A program made the position numbers and the translations under genes. Shown piece after piece: positions 8,117-16,983 of a stretch of 64,000 nt of DNA. The first letter of the stretch is position 1, and the number at the start of each line of letters is the position of its first letter. The notes under the pieces were generated by a model. It did no database searches. It saw only the letters and a program-made list of their open reading frames with translations, and was not told where the DNA came from. The DNA lies in assembly GCA_050486225.1 (NCBI GenBank), contig JBJHCV010000005.1, forward strand, positions 120,150-184,149, in the 5' to 3' direction. This DNA comes from JBBDIX01 sp050486225 (GTDB lineage: Bacteria; Actinomycetota; Nitriliruptoria; Nitriliruptorales; Nitriliruptoraceae).

Positions 8117-8725
8117 TCAGCGCTGGGGCAGGTAGCGCAGGGCCACCACTCCGGCGCCGAACTCCCGTCGGCTCACGAGTTCCAGATCCACGTGACGTGA
8201 CAGGCCTGCGAACAGCGTCGGCCCGCGACCGGCGATCCTGGGATGCACGACGAACTCGTACTCGTCGATCAGCCCAAGTTCGGCCAGCGCCAGGGGCAGC
8301 TGGACGCCGCCGGTGAGCACCCCGTCACGTGACCGCTCCTTGAGCGTTCGGACGGCCGTGGCGAGGTCGCCGCGCACGAGTTCGGCGTTCCAGTCGACGT
8401 GGTCGAGTGTGGACGACACCACGTGCTTGCTCGCCGCATCGATGGTGCGCGCGAAGGGCTCCATCCACGGTTCCATCCACTCGGGCCACTCGCCCTCCGG
8501 CGTGGGTCGCCACGCGGTCTCCATCATCTCGTAGACGACCCGACCGAACAGGAGCGCGTCCGCCTGGGCGAGGGTGTCCGACGCGTGACGGTGCAGAGCC
8601 TCGTCGGCAGGGACCGCCATGTGGTCGCAGCATCCGTCGACGGTGACGTTGATGGAGTAGCGCAGTGGTCCGATGGGGTCCTCCTCGATCGGTGGAGTCC
8701 GGCCCGGGCCGTGTGCCCGAGCCAT
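8117..8725 (-). CDS. Dihydrofolate reductase-like / RibD C-terminal domain protein
   Basis: About 202 aa. Carries the pattern of the RibD_C/DHFR-like group: RYSINVTVDG near the N-terminus, DALLFGRVVYEMME, TGGVQLPLALAELGLIDEY (landmarks GGVQL and GLIDEY) and HPRIAGRGPTLF. These proteins are probably NADPH-dependent reductases, but most members have no assigned substrate. The ATG at 8725 is used here; it lies inside a 13-base tandem repeat and the conserved fold starts about 20 residues later, so the real start could be a little downstream. Confidence 0.75.
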   Translation of the reverse strand: MARAHGPGRTPPIEEDPIGPLRYSINVTVDGCCDHMAVPADEALHRHASDTLAQADALLFGRVVYEMMETAWRPTPEGEWPEWMEPWMEPFARTIDAASKHVVSSTLDHVDWNAELVRGDLATAVRTLKERSRDGVLTGGVQLPLALAELGLIDEYEFVVHPRIAGRGPTLFAGLSRHVDLELVSRREFGAGVVALRYLPQR

Positions 8726-8749
8726 GTGCCCGAGCCGTGTGCCGGAGCC
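8711..8749. repeat. Three 13-base tandem repeats overlapping the DHFR-like start codon
   Basis: GTGTGCCCGAGCC, ATGTGCCCGAGCC and GTGTGCCGGAGCC lie head to tail at 8711-8723, 8724-8736 and 8737-8749. On the minus strand the annotated ATG is formed at the junction of units one and two. A C-rich low-complexity tract continues to about 8785. The unit length is not a multiple of three. Confidence 0.85.
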
Positions 8750-8846
8750 GCCCGAGCGCCCCCGCCCCCGTCCCCGTCCCCGACGTCGACTCCGAAGACT
8801 CGCGTCCCGTGGTCGTGGTGTCAACGGCGCAGGCACGGCACGCAGC

Positions 8847-8931
8847 GGCCCCGCGCGAGCAGGCACGGGTGTGCGTGTCGCGCGGGGCCGCGTGTCGTGT
8901 CAACCGGACCGGCCGTGTGTCACCGGTCCGG
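8847..8931 (-). terminator. Two consecutive hairpins ending the second NMT1-like gene
   Basis: Downstream of the minus-strand stop at 8943 come a 9-bp stem (8904-8912 with 8923-8931, CCGGACCGG) and then a 12-bp perfect stem (8847-8858 with 8878-8889, GGCCCCGCGCGA). Either could terminate transcription; no T-run is present. Confidence 0.65.
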
Positions 8932-8942
8932 GGTCGGAACGG

Positions 8943-10085
8943 TCACAGGTCCGCGGGATCCGGGTTCGGGGTGTACCCGTAGAGTTCCTGCAGCTCCCAC
9001 AGGCACGAGAAGTCCGCGTAGTCGCGCCAGTCGAAGTCGTCGGAGATCACCGGCTCGTCGGCGCTCTTGTGGAGTTCCATCTGGCGGTCGAGCGCCACGG
9101 CGGATGCGCCGAGGTCACGTGCCGCAACGAACGGGTAGGTCGCCAACCACGGGCCTTCGACGGTCTCCGGGTCGTAGCCGTAGCGCTCCCACAGTTCCTC
9201 GAGTGCGGGCACCTTGTCAGCCGCCCGCTCCTCCTGGTAGTCGAACATCCAGGTCAGCGCCTCCAGGTGGCCCTCGAGTGCGGCGCACACGGCGTCACGG
9301 TTGTTCTCCCAGGTGTCGCGACGCACCACGTACTGCAACTGTGCGTTGTCGACCTGTTCGGCGAACACCGCACTGCCGCCGACCTCCTCGATCGGTTCGA
9401 GGTTGCGCGGCTGACCCATGAAGCAGTCGACCTCGCCGGCCAGCGCGGCCTCCATGCGTCCGTCGGACCCACCACCGACCGACACCCATTCCATGTCGTC
9501 GGGATCCATGCCCATGAAGTCGCGCAGGATGATGCGTCCCACGGTGATCCAGGAGTCACCGATCGCTCCACCGGTGATGCGCAGCCCGACCATGTCCTCG
9601 GGTCCTTCGATGCCCTCGTTGCACATCATGTACCAGAACTCGGTGTCGTCGGTGATGGCGACGATCACCCCGTCGAGCACGCCCTGTTCGAGCGCGGGCC
9701 AGACCAGTGCGGGCTCGCCCTGCGCGATCCAGGCGGCGCCACCCACCAGGGGTGCGACGGCGTCCTCGGTGTAGGTGATGTTGACCTCGTCGAAGACGTG
9801 CTGCCAGTTGCGGTCCAGTGCGGGCAGCGCGTACATCAGGACGGTGAGCCGGTCACGTTCGAAGATGATGTCGAGCGTCGACAGGCTGGGGTCGGTGTAG
9901 TACGGCGGCCCGTCTGGTTCGCCGGGGTCGTCTGCCTCGTCGGCGGGTGCCTCGGGAGCCGGTTCGGGCTCCGGTGGCGCCTCGGCCGCGGTGTCGTCGC
10001 CGCCGCCACAGGCCGCGAGGACGAGCGCGGTGACCATCATCGTGGCCAGCCAGCGCAGGGTGGTCCTTCTTCTGGGTGTCTGCAT
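8943..10085 (-). CDS. NMT1/SsuA-like substrate-binding lipoprotein (paralogue B)
   Basis: 380 aa. Signal sequence with lipobox LAAC (Cys26), an acidic Pro-rich linker, then the same binding fold as the protein at 3113-4246, to which it aligns without long gaps from PSLSTLD to the C-terminal DWRDYADFSC-WELQELYG region. Differences concentrate in the C-terminal third. The ATG at 10083-10085 has GAGAGGGAG directly upstream, as in paralogue A. It has its own promoter (TGGACA-17-TAGGGT at 10349-10321), a roughly 230-base leader and terminator hairpins, so it is a single-gene unit with no transporter partner nearby. The ligand may be related to that of paralogue A. Confidence 0.8.
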   Translation of the reverse strand: MQTPRRRTTLRWLATMMVTALVLAACGGGDDTAAEAPPEPEPAPEAPADEADDPGEPDGPPYYTDPSLSTLDIIFERDRLTVLMYALPALDRNWQHVFDEVNITYTEDAVAPLVGGAAWIAQGEPALVWPALEQGVLDGVIVAITDDTEFWYMMCNEGIEGPEDMVGLRITGGAIGDSWITVGRIILRDFMGMDPDDMEWVSVGGGSDGRMEAALAGEVDCFMGQPRNLEPIEEVGGSAVFAEQVDNAQLQYVVRRDTWENNRDAVCAALEGHLEALTWMFDYQEERAADKVPALEELWERYGYDPETVEGPWLATYPFVAARDLGASAVALDRQMELHKSADEPVISDDFDWRDYADFSCLWELQELYGYTPNPDPADL

Positions 10086-10457
10086 CTCCCTCTCCTGCTC
10101 GTTGCCGGTCGTCGGCTGCCCGCCGGGTCCGTGCCCAACGGGCGCATCCGCGTCGCGGATGCCCGAGCCCTGTGCGCCGTGGGAGGTCTGCCCCGGTGGC
10201 ACACACGGTTCGGCGTGCACGGCAGCACGCAGGAGTCCCCCCCAGAGGACGGCTCGAACGTCGCGCGACGCGTGCGTCGAGTCGATTCGGCGGGACCGCT
10301 CCCACTGCCGCCGTACGACGACCCTAGGAGGGAGGGGTCTGGATGTCCAGCGCAATCGAATGCACCCCGTCACGGCCCCGTGGACACCTCGAGCCTCGTC
10401 CCATCGAGGTCCGGCTGCGGTGCGCACGCCGCGACGCATGGGTCCGGCGCTTCACCG
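10086..10457 (-). promoter_or_regulatory. Gene-free stretch: promoter and long leader of paralogue B, plus tRNA-Gly tail
   Basis: Minus-strand promoter TGGACA (10349-10344), 17-bp spacer, TAGGGT (10326-10321). The leader from about 10314 to 10086 contains an inverted repeat GCATCCGCG/CGCGGATGC at 10144-10152 and 10154-10162. A 7-bp hairpin at 10386-10410 (ACCTCGA/TCGAGGT) lies 48 bases beyond the tRNA-Gly 3' end and could terminate it. I see no coding region here. Confidence 0.5.
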
Positions 10458-10532
10458 TGGAGCGGGTGACGGGAATCGAACCCGCATAACCAGCTTGGAA
10501 GGCTGGGGCTCTGGCCATTGAGCTACACCCGC
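10458..10532 (-). tRNA. tRNA-Gly (anticodon TCC)
   Basis: The minus strand reads GCGGGTG for the acceptor 5' side, a D-arm GCTC/GAGC, anticodon stem CCAGC/GCTGG around CTTCCAA (anticodon TCC), a TTCGATTC T-loop and CACCCGC closing the acceptor. The discriminator is T and a CCA end is encoded (10460-10458). A TAGCAT -10 box lies 12 bases upstream of the 5' end on the minus strand. Confidence 0.95.
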
Positions 10533-10577
10533 GTGGCTGGGCATGCTACCGGGGAGAACGTGCCGTCCCGCGACGGG

Positions 10578-10583
10578 TAGCGT
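10578..10583 (+). promoter_or_regulatory. -10 box of the HPF-like gene
   Basis: TAGCGT lies 27 bases before the GTG at 10611. It belongs to the TAnnnT series seen before many genes of this window. The divergent tRNA-Gly promoter lies within the same 78-bp gap. Confidence 0.45.
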
Positions 10584-10610
10584 GGCGATCACCGTTGCCA
10601 GGAGGACCGC

Positions 10611-10943
10611 GTGGCTGAACTCAGTGATCGACTCCGCATCGTCCCGGAGTTCCGTCCGGACGAGTACGACCGTGTACGCGAGACGCTCTTCGGCAGGCTC
10701 GAACGTCGCCTGTCACGCTGGGAGCCCGAGCAGGTCGAACTCGAGATCTCCGTCAAGGATCGCGACAGCAACAAGCAGCGCATGGTGCTCGAGTGCTGGA
10801 TCAGCGGCATGAACCGCATGGTCGCCACGTCCACGCAGCGGGACCTGTTCCAGGCCGTCGTCGAGGTGCGTGACGACCTGTGGCGGCAGGTCGACCGGGA
10901 GGTCACCAGGCAGGAGACGGCACGGCGCAGCGGAGGTCGCTGA
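10611..10943 (+). CDS. HPF/RaiA-like ribosome-associated protein
   Basis: 110 aa. The pattern matches the small hibernation-factor fold: ETLFGRLERRLSRWEPEQVELEISVKDR (landmarks RLERRLSRW and VELEISV), KQRMVLECWI as the next strand, then a helix with LFQAVVEVRDDLWRQVDRE, like the A-I-D-x-x-x-D-x-L-x-x-Q-L helix of HPF. Such proteins bind the 30S decoding region and stabilise idle ribosomes. The second half of long HPF is absent, so this is a short form or a relative. GTG start with AGGAGG upstream. It lies between two tRNA genes read on the other strand. Confidence 0.65.
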   Translation: MAELSDRLRIVPEFRPDEYDRVRETLFGRLERRLSRWEPEQVELEISVKDRDSNKQRMVLECWISGMNRMVATSTQRDLFQAVVEVRDDLWRQVDREVTRQETARRSGGR

Positions 10944-10956
10944 CCTCCGGCATCCG

Positions 10957-11030
10957 TCGGGGTGGCCGGATTCGAACCGACGACCCCCTGCTCCCAAAGC
11001 AGGTGCGCTACCAAGCTGCGCCACACCCCG
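10957..11030 (-). tRNA. tRNA-Pro (anticodon TGG)
   Basis: Minus strand: acceptor CGGGGTG/CACCCCG, D-arm GCGC/GCGC, anticodon stem CCTGC/GCAGG around TTTGGGA (anticodon TGG), T-arm with GGTTCGAATCC, discriminator A at 10957. The three bases that follow are CGG, so the CCA end is not encoded. TACCCT upstream on the minus strand fits a -10 box. Confidence 0.95.
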
Positions 11031-11213
11031 GACGGCGGAAGGGTAGCCGCGCGGACCAACCCTCCCGGCGGGGCCGGTACCGCACCCGAACCCCCCGCAG
11101 TCGGCCGAGCACCGCGCGCGCCGGATGGACACCTGCCCGGTGAGGTGGGACCATCCCCGACGACCGGGCAGCACCTGCCCTCCATCCACTCCACGATGCA
11201 AGGACCACCGAAC

Positions 11214-12656
11214 GTGAAGACGTCTGTCGAGAAGCTCGACGAGGTCAGTGTCAGACTGACCGTCGAGGTCGAGCCCGAACGCGTGAAGCGCGCCTTCGAC
11301 CATGCTGCGCGTGAGCTCGCCAAGCAGGTCAACCTTCCCGGATTCCGTCCGGGCAAGGCGCCACGGCGCATCCTCGAGCAGCGGCTCGGGGAGGGCGCCA
11401 TCGCCCAGGCTGCGATGGAGAACTCCATCTCCGACTACTACGTGGAGGCCCTGCGCGAACAGGAGCTCAACCCGGTCGCCCAGCCGGAACTCGACGTGGA
11501 TCGATTCGACGAGGCCGAGGGATGCGCCTTCACGGCCACCGTGGAGGTCCGCCCCGAGTTCGAGGCTCCCGACCACACGGGCATCAACGTCTCCTTCCCC
11601 GACTGGGAGGTCGCCGAGTCGGCCATCGAGGAGCACCTCGAAGGTCTGCGTGACCGCTTCGCCGAGGTCGACGAGGTCGATCGCCCGGCCGAGACCGGGG
11701 ACCTGGTCACCGTCGACCTCGAGGTCGAGGTGGACGGGCAGGTCATCGAGCAGGCCCGGGTGTCCGACGCGCTCTACGAGGTCGGCTCCGGGGGAGTGAC
11801 CCCGAAGCTCGACGACCTGCTGGTCGGGGCCGTCGCCGGTGCCGACGTCGAGTTCGAGGACACGCTGCCCGAGGGATTCCCGGAGCACGGAGGACGCGAG
11901 GCGACGCTGCGGGTCCACGTCACCGACGTGCGTGCCAAGACGCTGCCTGAACTCGACGACGACTTCGCCACGACCGCATCCTCGTTCGACACCATCGCCG
12001 AACTGCGGGCCGACGTCCGCCGTTCGATGGAACGCCGCCGCGTGCTGGAGGCCCAGCAGCACCTGCGCAGCCAGGTGCTCGAGGCCTACCTGGCGCGTGC
12101 CGAGGTGACGCTGCCGCCCGCGATGATCGAGGGGGAGGTGCAGGAGCGTCTCCACCAGCTCGAACACCAGGCCGAGCAGTTCGGGATGGACGTCGAACAG
12201 CTGCTCGAACTGCAGGGCACCGACCGGGAGACCTTCGAACGGCAGGCCCGCGAGCAGGCCACCGGAGCGGTGCGGGCACGCATCGTGCTCGACCAGCTCG
12301 CGAACCAGCTCGAGGTTCGCATCGAGCCGAGCGACATCGAGGCGGAGATCGTCCGCCACGCCCAGCAGAACCAGATGCAGCCCGAGGAGATCGCACGGAT
12401 CATCCAGGAGCAGGGCAGCCTGCCCGCGCTGGTCGGCGACATCATGCGTCGGCGTGCGATCGACGCGGTCGTCGACGCCTCGACGATCGACGGGGAGCCC
12501 TCCGAGGAGGTGCTGCGCAACCTGGACATCCTGCCGTCCGACGACGAGGAGGCCGAGGACGAGGCCGCGCCGGGTCTGATCGTTCCCGGTCAGGAGCCGG
12601 GCGACGCCGGTGACGCGGGTGAGGACGCGCCGAGGATCATCGTCCCGGGTCAGTGA
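11214..12656 (+). CDS. tig: Trigger factor (ribosome-associated peptidyl-prolyl isomerase chaperone)
   Basis: 480 aa. Binds the ribosome exit tunnel and folds nascent chains. The N-terminal domain carries the ribosome-binding signature LPGFRPGKAPRRI. The central PPIase domain follows (GDLVTVDLEVEVDGQ), then the long helical chaperone arms to about residue 440. The last ~50 residues are an acidic tail with two copies of an (L/I)IVPGQ motif, the second at the very C-terminus, not part of the core family. The GTG at 11214 is preceded by AAGGA at nine bases. The nearby clpP and clpX make this the common tig-clpP-clpX order. A terminator hairpin separates it from clpP. Confidence 0.96.
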   Translation: MKTSVEKLDEVSVRLTVEVEPERVKRAFDHAARELAKQVNLPGFRPGKAPRRILEQRLGEGAIAQAAMENSISDYYVEALREQELNPVAQPELDVDRFDEAEGCAFTATVEVRPEFEAPDHTGINVSFPDWEVAESAIEEHLEGLRDRFAEVDEVDRPAETGDLVTVDLEVEVDGQVIEQARVSDALYEVGSGGVTPKLDDLLVGAVAGADVEFEDTLPEGFPEHGGREATLRVHVTDVRAKTLPELDDDFATTASSFDTIAELRADVRRSMERRRVLEAQQHLRSQVLEAYLARAEVTLPPAMIEGEVQERLHQLEHQAEQFGMDVEQLLELQGTDRETFERQAREQATGAVRARIVLDQLANQLEVRIEPSDIEAEIVRHAQQNQMQPEEIARIIQEQGSLPALVGDIMRRRAIDAVVDASTIDGEPSEEVLRNLDILPSDDEEAEDEAAPGLIVPGQEPGDAGDAGEDAPRIIVPGQ

Positions 12657-12668
12657 CCACGCCGGTGG

Positions 12669-12697
12669 CGGGCCTGCGGCACTGGGGCGCAGGCCCG
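12669..12697 (+). terminator. Hairpin terminator between tig and clpP
   Basis: A 10-bp perfect stem, CGGGCCTGCG (12669-12678) and CGCAGGCCCG (12688-12697), with a 9-base loop, 12 bases after the tig stop. Confidence 0.75.
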
Positions 12698-12719
12698 GGG
12701 CGGGTGTCGGACCGGTGGG

Positions 12720-12725
12720 TACGCT
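12720..12725 (+). promoter_or_regulatory. -10 box of clpP
   Basis: TACGCT downstream of the tig terminator. Transcription would begin near 12732, just before a GTG at 12736 that is in frame with clpP, so a nearly leaderless longer form is possible besides the GTG at 12757. Confidence 0.4.
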
Positions 12726-12756
12726 GCCCGCTCTCGTGAGCCGATCGGAGTGGTGC

Positions 12757-13434
12757 GTGGAACTGTCCGGACACTCGTCGTCGACCGCCGCGGACCTGCT
12801 CGGTCCGGCGTCGCCGTCGAACTACCTCGTGCCGACGGTCATCGAGCAGACGAACCGGGGCGAACGCGCCTTCGACATCTACTCGCGTCTGCTCCAGCAG
12901 CGGATCGTCTTCCTCGCCACGCCGGTCAACGACGAGATCGCCAACGTCGTCATGGCGCAGCTGCTCCACCTCGAGTCCGAGGACCCGGAGAAGGACATCG
13001 CCCTGTACATCAACTCCCCGGGCGGGTCGATCACGGCGCTGTTCGCCATCTACGACACGATGGAGTACATCCGCTGCGACGTGCAGACGACCTGCATGGG
13101 TCAGGCCGCGTCCGCCGCCGCGGTGCTGCTCGCCGCCGGTACCCCGGGCAAGCGCTTCGCGCTCCCGCACTCGCGCGTCCTGCTGCACCAGCCCTCCGGC
13201 GGTGCCGAGGGTCAGTCGGTCGACATCGAGATCCAGGCGACCGAGATCCTGCGGATGCGTGACCTGCTCAACGAGATCCTGGCGGAGAAGACCGGCCAGA
13301 CCCCCGAGCGGATCGCGGCCGACACCGATCGCGACTTCATCCTCGACGCCCAGGGCGCCAAGGACTACGGGATCATCGACGAGATCATCTCCAGTCGGAA
13401 GCAGGCTGCGGCAGCACTCGCCCCCTCGTCGTGA
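12757..13434 (+). CDS. clpP: ATP-dependent Clp protease proteolytic subunit
   Basis: 225 aa. Serine peptidase of the ClpXP/ClpCP barrel. Catalytic triad visible: S119 in CMGQAASAAAVLL, H144 in SRVLLHQPSGG and D193 in DTDRDF; the 25- and 49-residue spacings equal those of E. coli ClpP. YINSPGGSITA forms the oxyanion loop. A short N-terminal propeptide-like stretch precedes NYLVPTVIEQT. The GTG at 12757 has GGAG upstream; a GTG at 12736 would add seven residues. clpX follows after 138 bp with its own -10 box. Only one clpP is in this window, whereas many actinobacteria have two in tandem. Confidence 0.96.
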   Translation: MELSGHSSSTAADLLGPASPSNYLVPTVIEQTNRGERAFDIYSRLLQQRIVFLATPVNDEIANVVMAQLLHLESEDPEKDIALYINSPGGSITALFAIYDTMEYIRCDVQTTCMGQAASAAAVLLAAGTPGKRFALPHSRVLLHQPSGGAEGQSVDIEIQATEILRMRDLLNEILAEKTGQTPERIAADTDRDFILDAQGAKDYGIIDEIISSRKQAAAALAPSS

Positions 13435-13467
13435 CGTCCTCGCTCGGCGTCGCGATGACGCGCGGGT

Positions 13468-13473
13468 TACCAT
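13468..13473 (+). promoter_or_regulatory. -10 box of clpX
   Basis: TACCAT in the 138-bp clpP-clpX gap, about 100 bases before the clpX ATG. It indicates that clpX can be transcribed separately. Confidence 0.4.
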
Positions 13474-13572
13474 CGACGTCTCGTCGGTCCGACCATGGGA
13501 GCCGGACCGCACGGTGCACGACGGAGACCGCACGGTCCGGCGTGGAGACGGGGTGCGACCAACGAGGCGGTG

Positions 13573-14849
<1,277 letters not shown>

Positions 14850-14853
<4 letters not shown>

Positions 14854-15839
14854 GCGTCCCCGACCGGCGCGCGGTCGAGGCCGCAGCCGTCCGCATCGCC
14901 GGCCACGTGCGCCGCACACCCGTGCTCACCGTGGAGTCCGGCACGCTGGCGGCCGGCAGCGTCATCCTCAAGCTCGACCTGCTCCAGCCCACCGGATCCT
15001 TCAAGGTGCGCGGGGCGATGGCGCTGCTCACCGGGGTCGAGGTCCCCGCACCCGGAGTGGTCGCCGCGTCCGGCGGCAACTTCGGGCTCGCCGTCTGCTG
15101 GGCTGCGACACGCCTCGGTGTGCCCGCGACCATCTTCGTGCCGGCCACCTCACCCCGCGCAAAGCTGGACGCGCTCGCCCGGACCGGTGCCACCGTGCGG
15201 GTCGTGGACGGCCACTACGCGCAGGCCCTCGAGGCGTCCCGTGCTCACGTCTCGCGTACCGGCGCACTCCTGGCGCACGCGTACGACCAGTTCGAGGTGG
15301 TCGCCGGCCAGGGCACGCTCGCGCTGGAGGTCGAACAGGACACGGACGCCGACACGGTGCTCGTCGCCTGCGGTGGCGGTGGTCTGCTGGCCGGCATCGC
15401 CGCAGCAGTGGGCGACCGGGTCCGGGTGATCGCGGTCGAGACCACCGGCACGCCGACGCTCGCCCGTGCGCTGGAGGCCGGAGAACCGGTCGACGTGGAC
15501 GTGTCCGGCATCGCGGTGTCGTCGCTGGGTGCCCGGCGAATCGGCGACATCGCCTGGGCGCTTCGCGACCGAGTCGCCGGCAACGTGCTCGTCGACGACG
15601 AGGCCGTCGTCGACGCCATGCGCTGCCTGTGGGACACCACCCGCCTGGTCGCCGAACCCGGGGGCGCGGCCGCCGTCGCCGCGCTCACGTCGGGTGCGTA
15701 CCGGCCTGACGTCGGGGAACGTGTGGTCGCGGTCGTGTGCGGTGCGAACACCGACCCGTCCGAACTGCTCGCCGGCCAACCGGGGTCGCAGGTGGTGGTC
15801 GAACGTGCGCGCGGAACGGCCTCGGATGGGGCACCATGA
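14850..15839 (+). CDS. PLP-dependent threonine dehydratase / serine racemase-like enzyme
   Basis: About 329 aa, fold-type II PLP enzyme. The PLP lysine is in TGSFKVRGAM, the substrate loop is ASGGNFGLAV and the phosphate-binding glycine loop is ACGGGGLLAG. Family members deaminate Thr/Ser or racemise Ser. There is no C-terminal ACT domain, so this is the short, catabolic or serine-racemase-like type. The start is unusual. The conserved N-terminus (AVEAAAVRIAGHVRRTPVL) begins right at the clpX stop, where the only start-like codon is CTG at 14850-14852 (GGGAG upstream). The next in-frame ATG is at 14754, inside clpX. Which is used is open. Confidence 0.82.
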
Positions 15840-15921
15840 GTGCACGGGCCCCGGCACCGACCGGAACCGCTCCGAACACCACGGATGACGTGCCATCGTT
15901 CGGACAGCACACAGGAGGACG

Positions 15922-16983
15922 GTGCACGTGACGCTCGAGCCCGAGTCCGGCCCGTCGCTGCGCCGACGCGTCGACGCGTGGAGCGCCGCAGGGATCATCA
16001 CCGCGGAGCAGGCCGACCAGATCGTCGCCCACGAGTCGACCGTCAACCCGCTGACCGACGCGTCCGGGCCCGTCGCGACGACCGCGCCTTCGGACGCGCC
16101 CCGACCTGCCCAGGTCGCACCGGCCCGAACCACGACCGGCGCGGAGGCCATCGGCTACGTGGGTGCCGCGCTCGCGCTCGGGGCACTCGTGATGCTCTTC
16201 GGCGAGGTCTGGGAGGACCTGTTCGACTGGGCGAAGCTGGCCGTGATCGCCACGCTCACCGTCGCCCTGATGGGGGCGGGCGCGACCCTGCGTGGCACGT
16301 CGCCTGCGCTCCAGCGGCTCGCATCGGTGCTGTGGACGGCGTCGGTGGCCGGCGTCGCCTGGTTCGGTGCCACCCTCGGTCACGACGTGCTCGACCTCAG
16401 CGAGCCCTGGACCGCGGTGCTGGCCGGAGGCACGGCGTTCGTCGCCGCAGTGGTGCTCTACTCGCTGCAGGCGCGTGCGCTGCTTCAGCTCGCCCTCGCC
16501 GTGTCGCTCGTCGTCACCCTGACGGCGGCACTGAGCGTGCCGACGCTCACGCCTGAGCCGACGTGGTACGGGCTGGTCGTCGCGTCCGTCGGGGTTGCCT
16601 GGACACTCGCGGCATGGGGGGGCGCGCTGCGTCCGGTGGTGCTCGCCGACGTCGTCGGAGCGGGACTGGTGCTCGTCGGCACGCAGGTCGCCTCGTTCGC
16701 GACCGAGCGGACCGGCGCACTCGTGGTGGGCGTGCTCGCCGCCGGCGCGGTGGTCGCCTGGTCGGTGTGGGCCGACGAACTCCACCGGCTCGTGGTCGGT
16801 GCGATCGGTCTGTTCGTGCTCGTCCCGCAGCTGGTGTTCGAACTGTTCGGAGACGTGATCGGAGCCCCGGCGACACTGCTGCTCGTCGGGGTGCTGCTCG
16901 TGCTGCTCGCGGTCGGGCTCGGTCGGGCTCGCCGGGAGGTCGCCCGCGGTCATGTGACCGCGCACGGAGGTGAGTCCCCATGA
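15922..16983 (+). CDS. DUF2157-like polytopic membrane protein
   Basis: 353 aa. A cytoplasmic N-terminal segment of about 75 residues includes WSAAGIITAEQADQIVAHE, resembling the short helical motif at the start of DUF2157 proteins. About ten membrane helices then fill the rest of the chain. There is no enzymatic motif. The GTG at 15922 follows AGGAGG by four bases; a GTG at 15928 is equally possible. Its stop overlaps the next start (ATGA at 16980-16983), so the two proteins are translationally coupled and probably work together. Function unknown. Confidence 0.7.
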   Translation: MHVTLEPESGPSLRRRVDAWSAAGIITAEQADQIVAHESTVNPLTDASGPVATTAPSDAPRPAQVAPARTTTGAEAIGYVGAALALGALVMLFGEVWEDLFDWAKLAVIATLTVALMGAGATLRGTSPALQRLASVLWTASVAGVAWFGATLGHDVLDLSEPWTAVLAGGTAFVAAVVLYSLQARALLQLALAVSLVVTLTAALSVPTLTPEPTWYGLVVASVGVAWTLAAWGGALRPVVLADVVGAGLVLVGTQVASFATERTGALVVGVLAAGAVVAWSVWADELHRLVVGAIGLFVLVPQLVFELFGDVIGAPATLLLVGVLLVLLAVGLGRARREVARGHVTAHGGESP

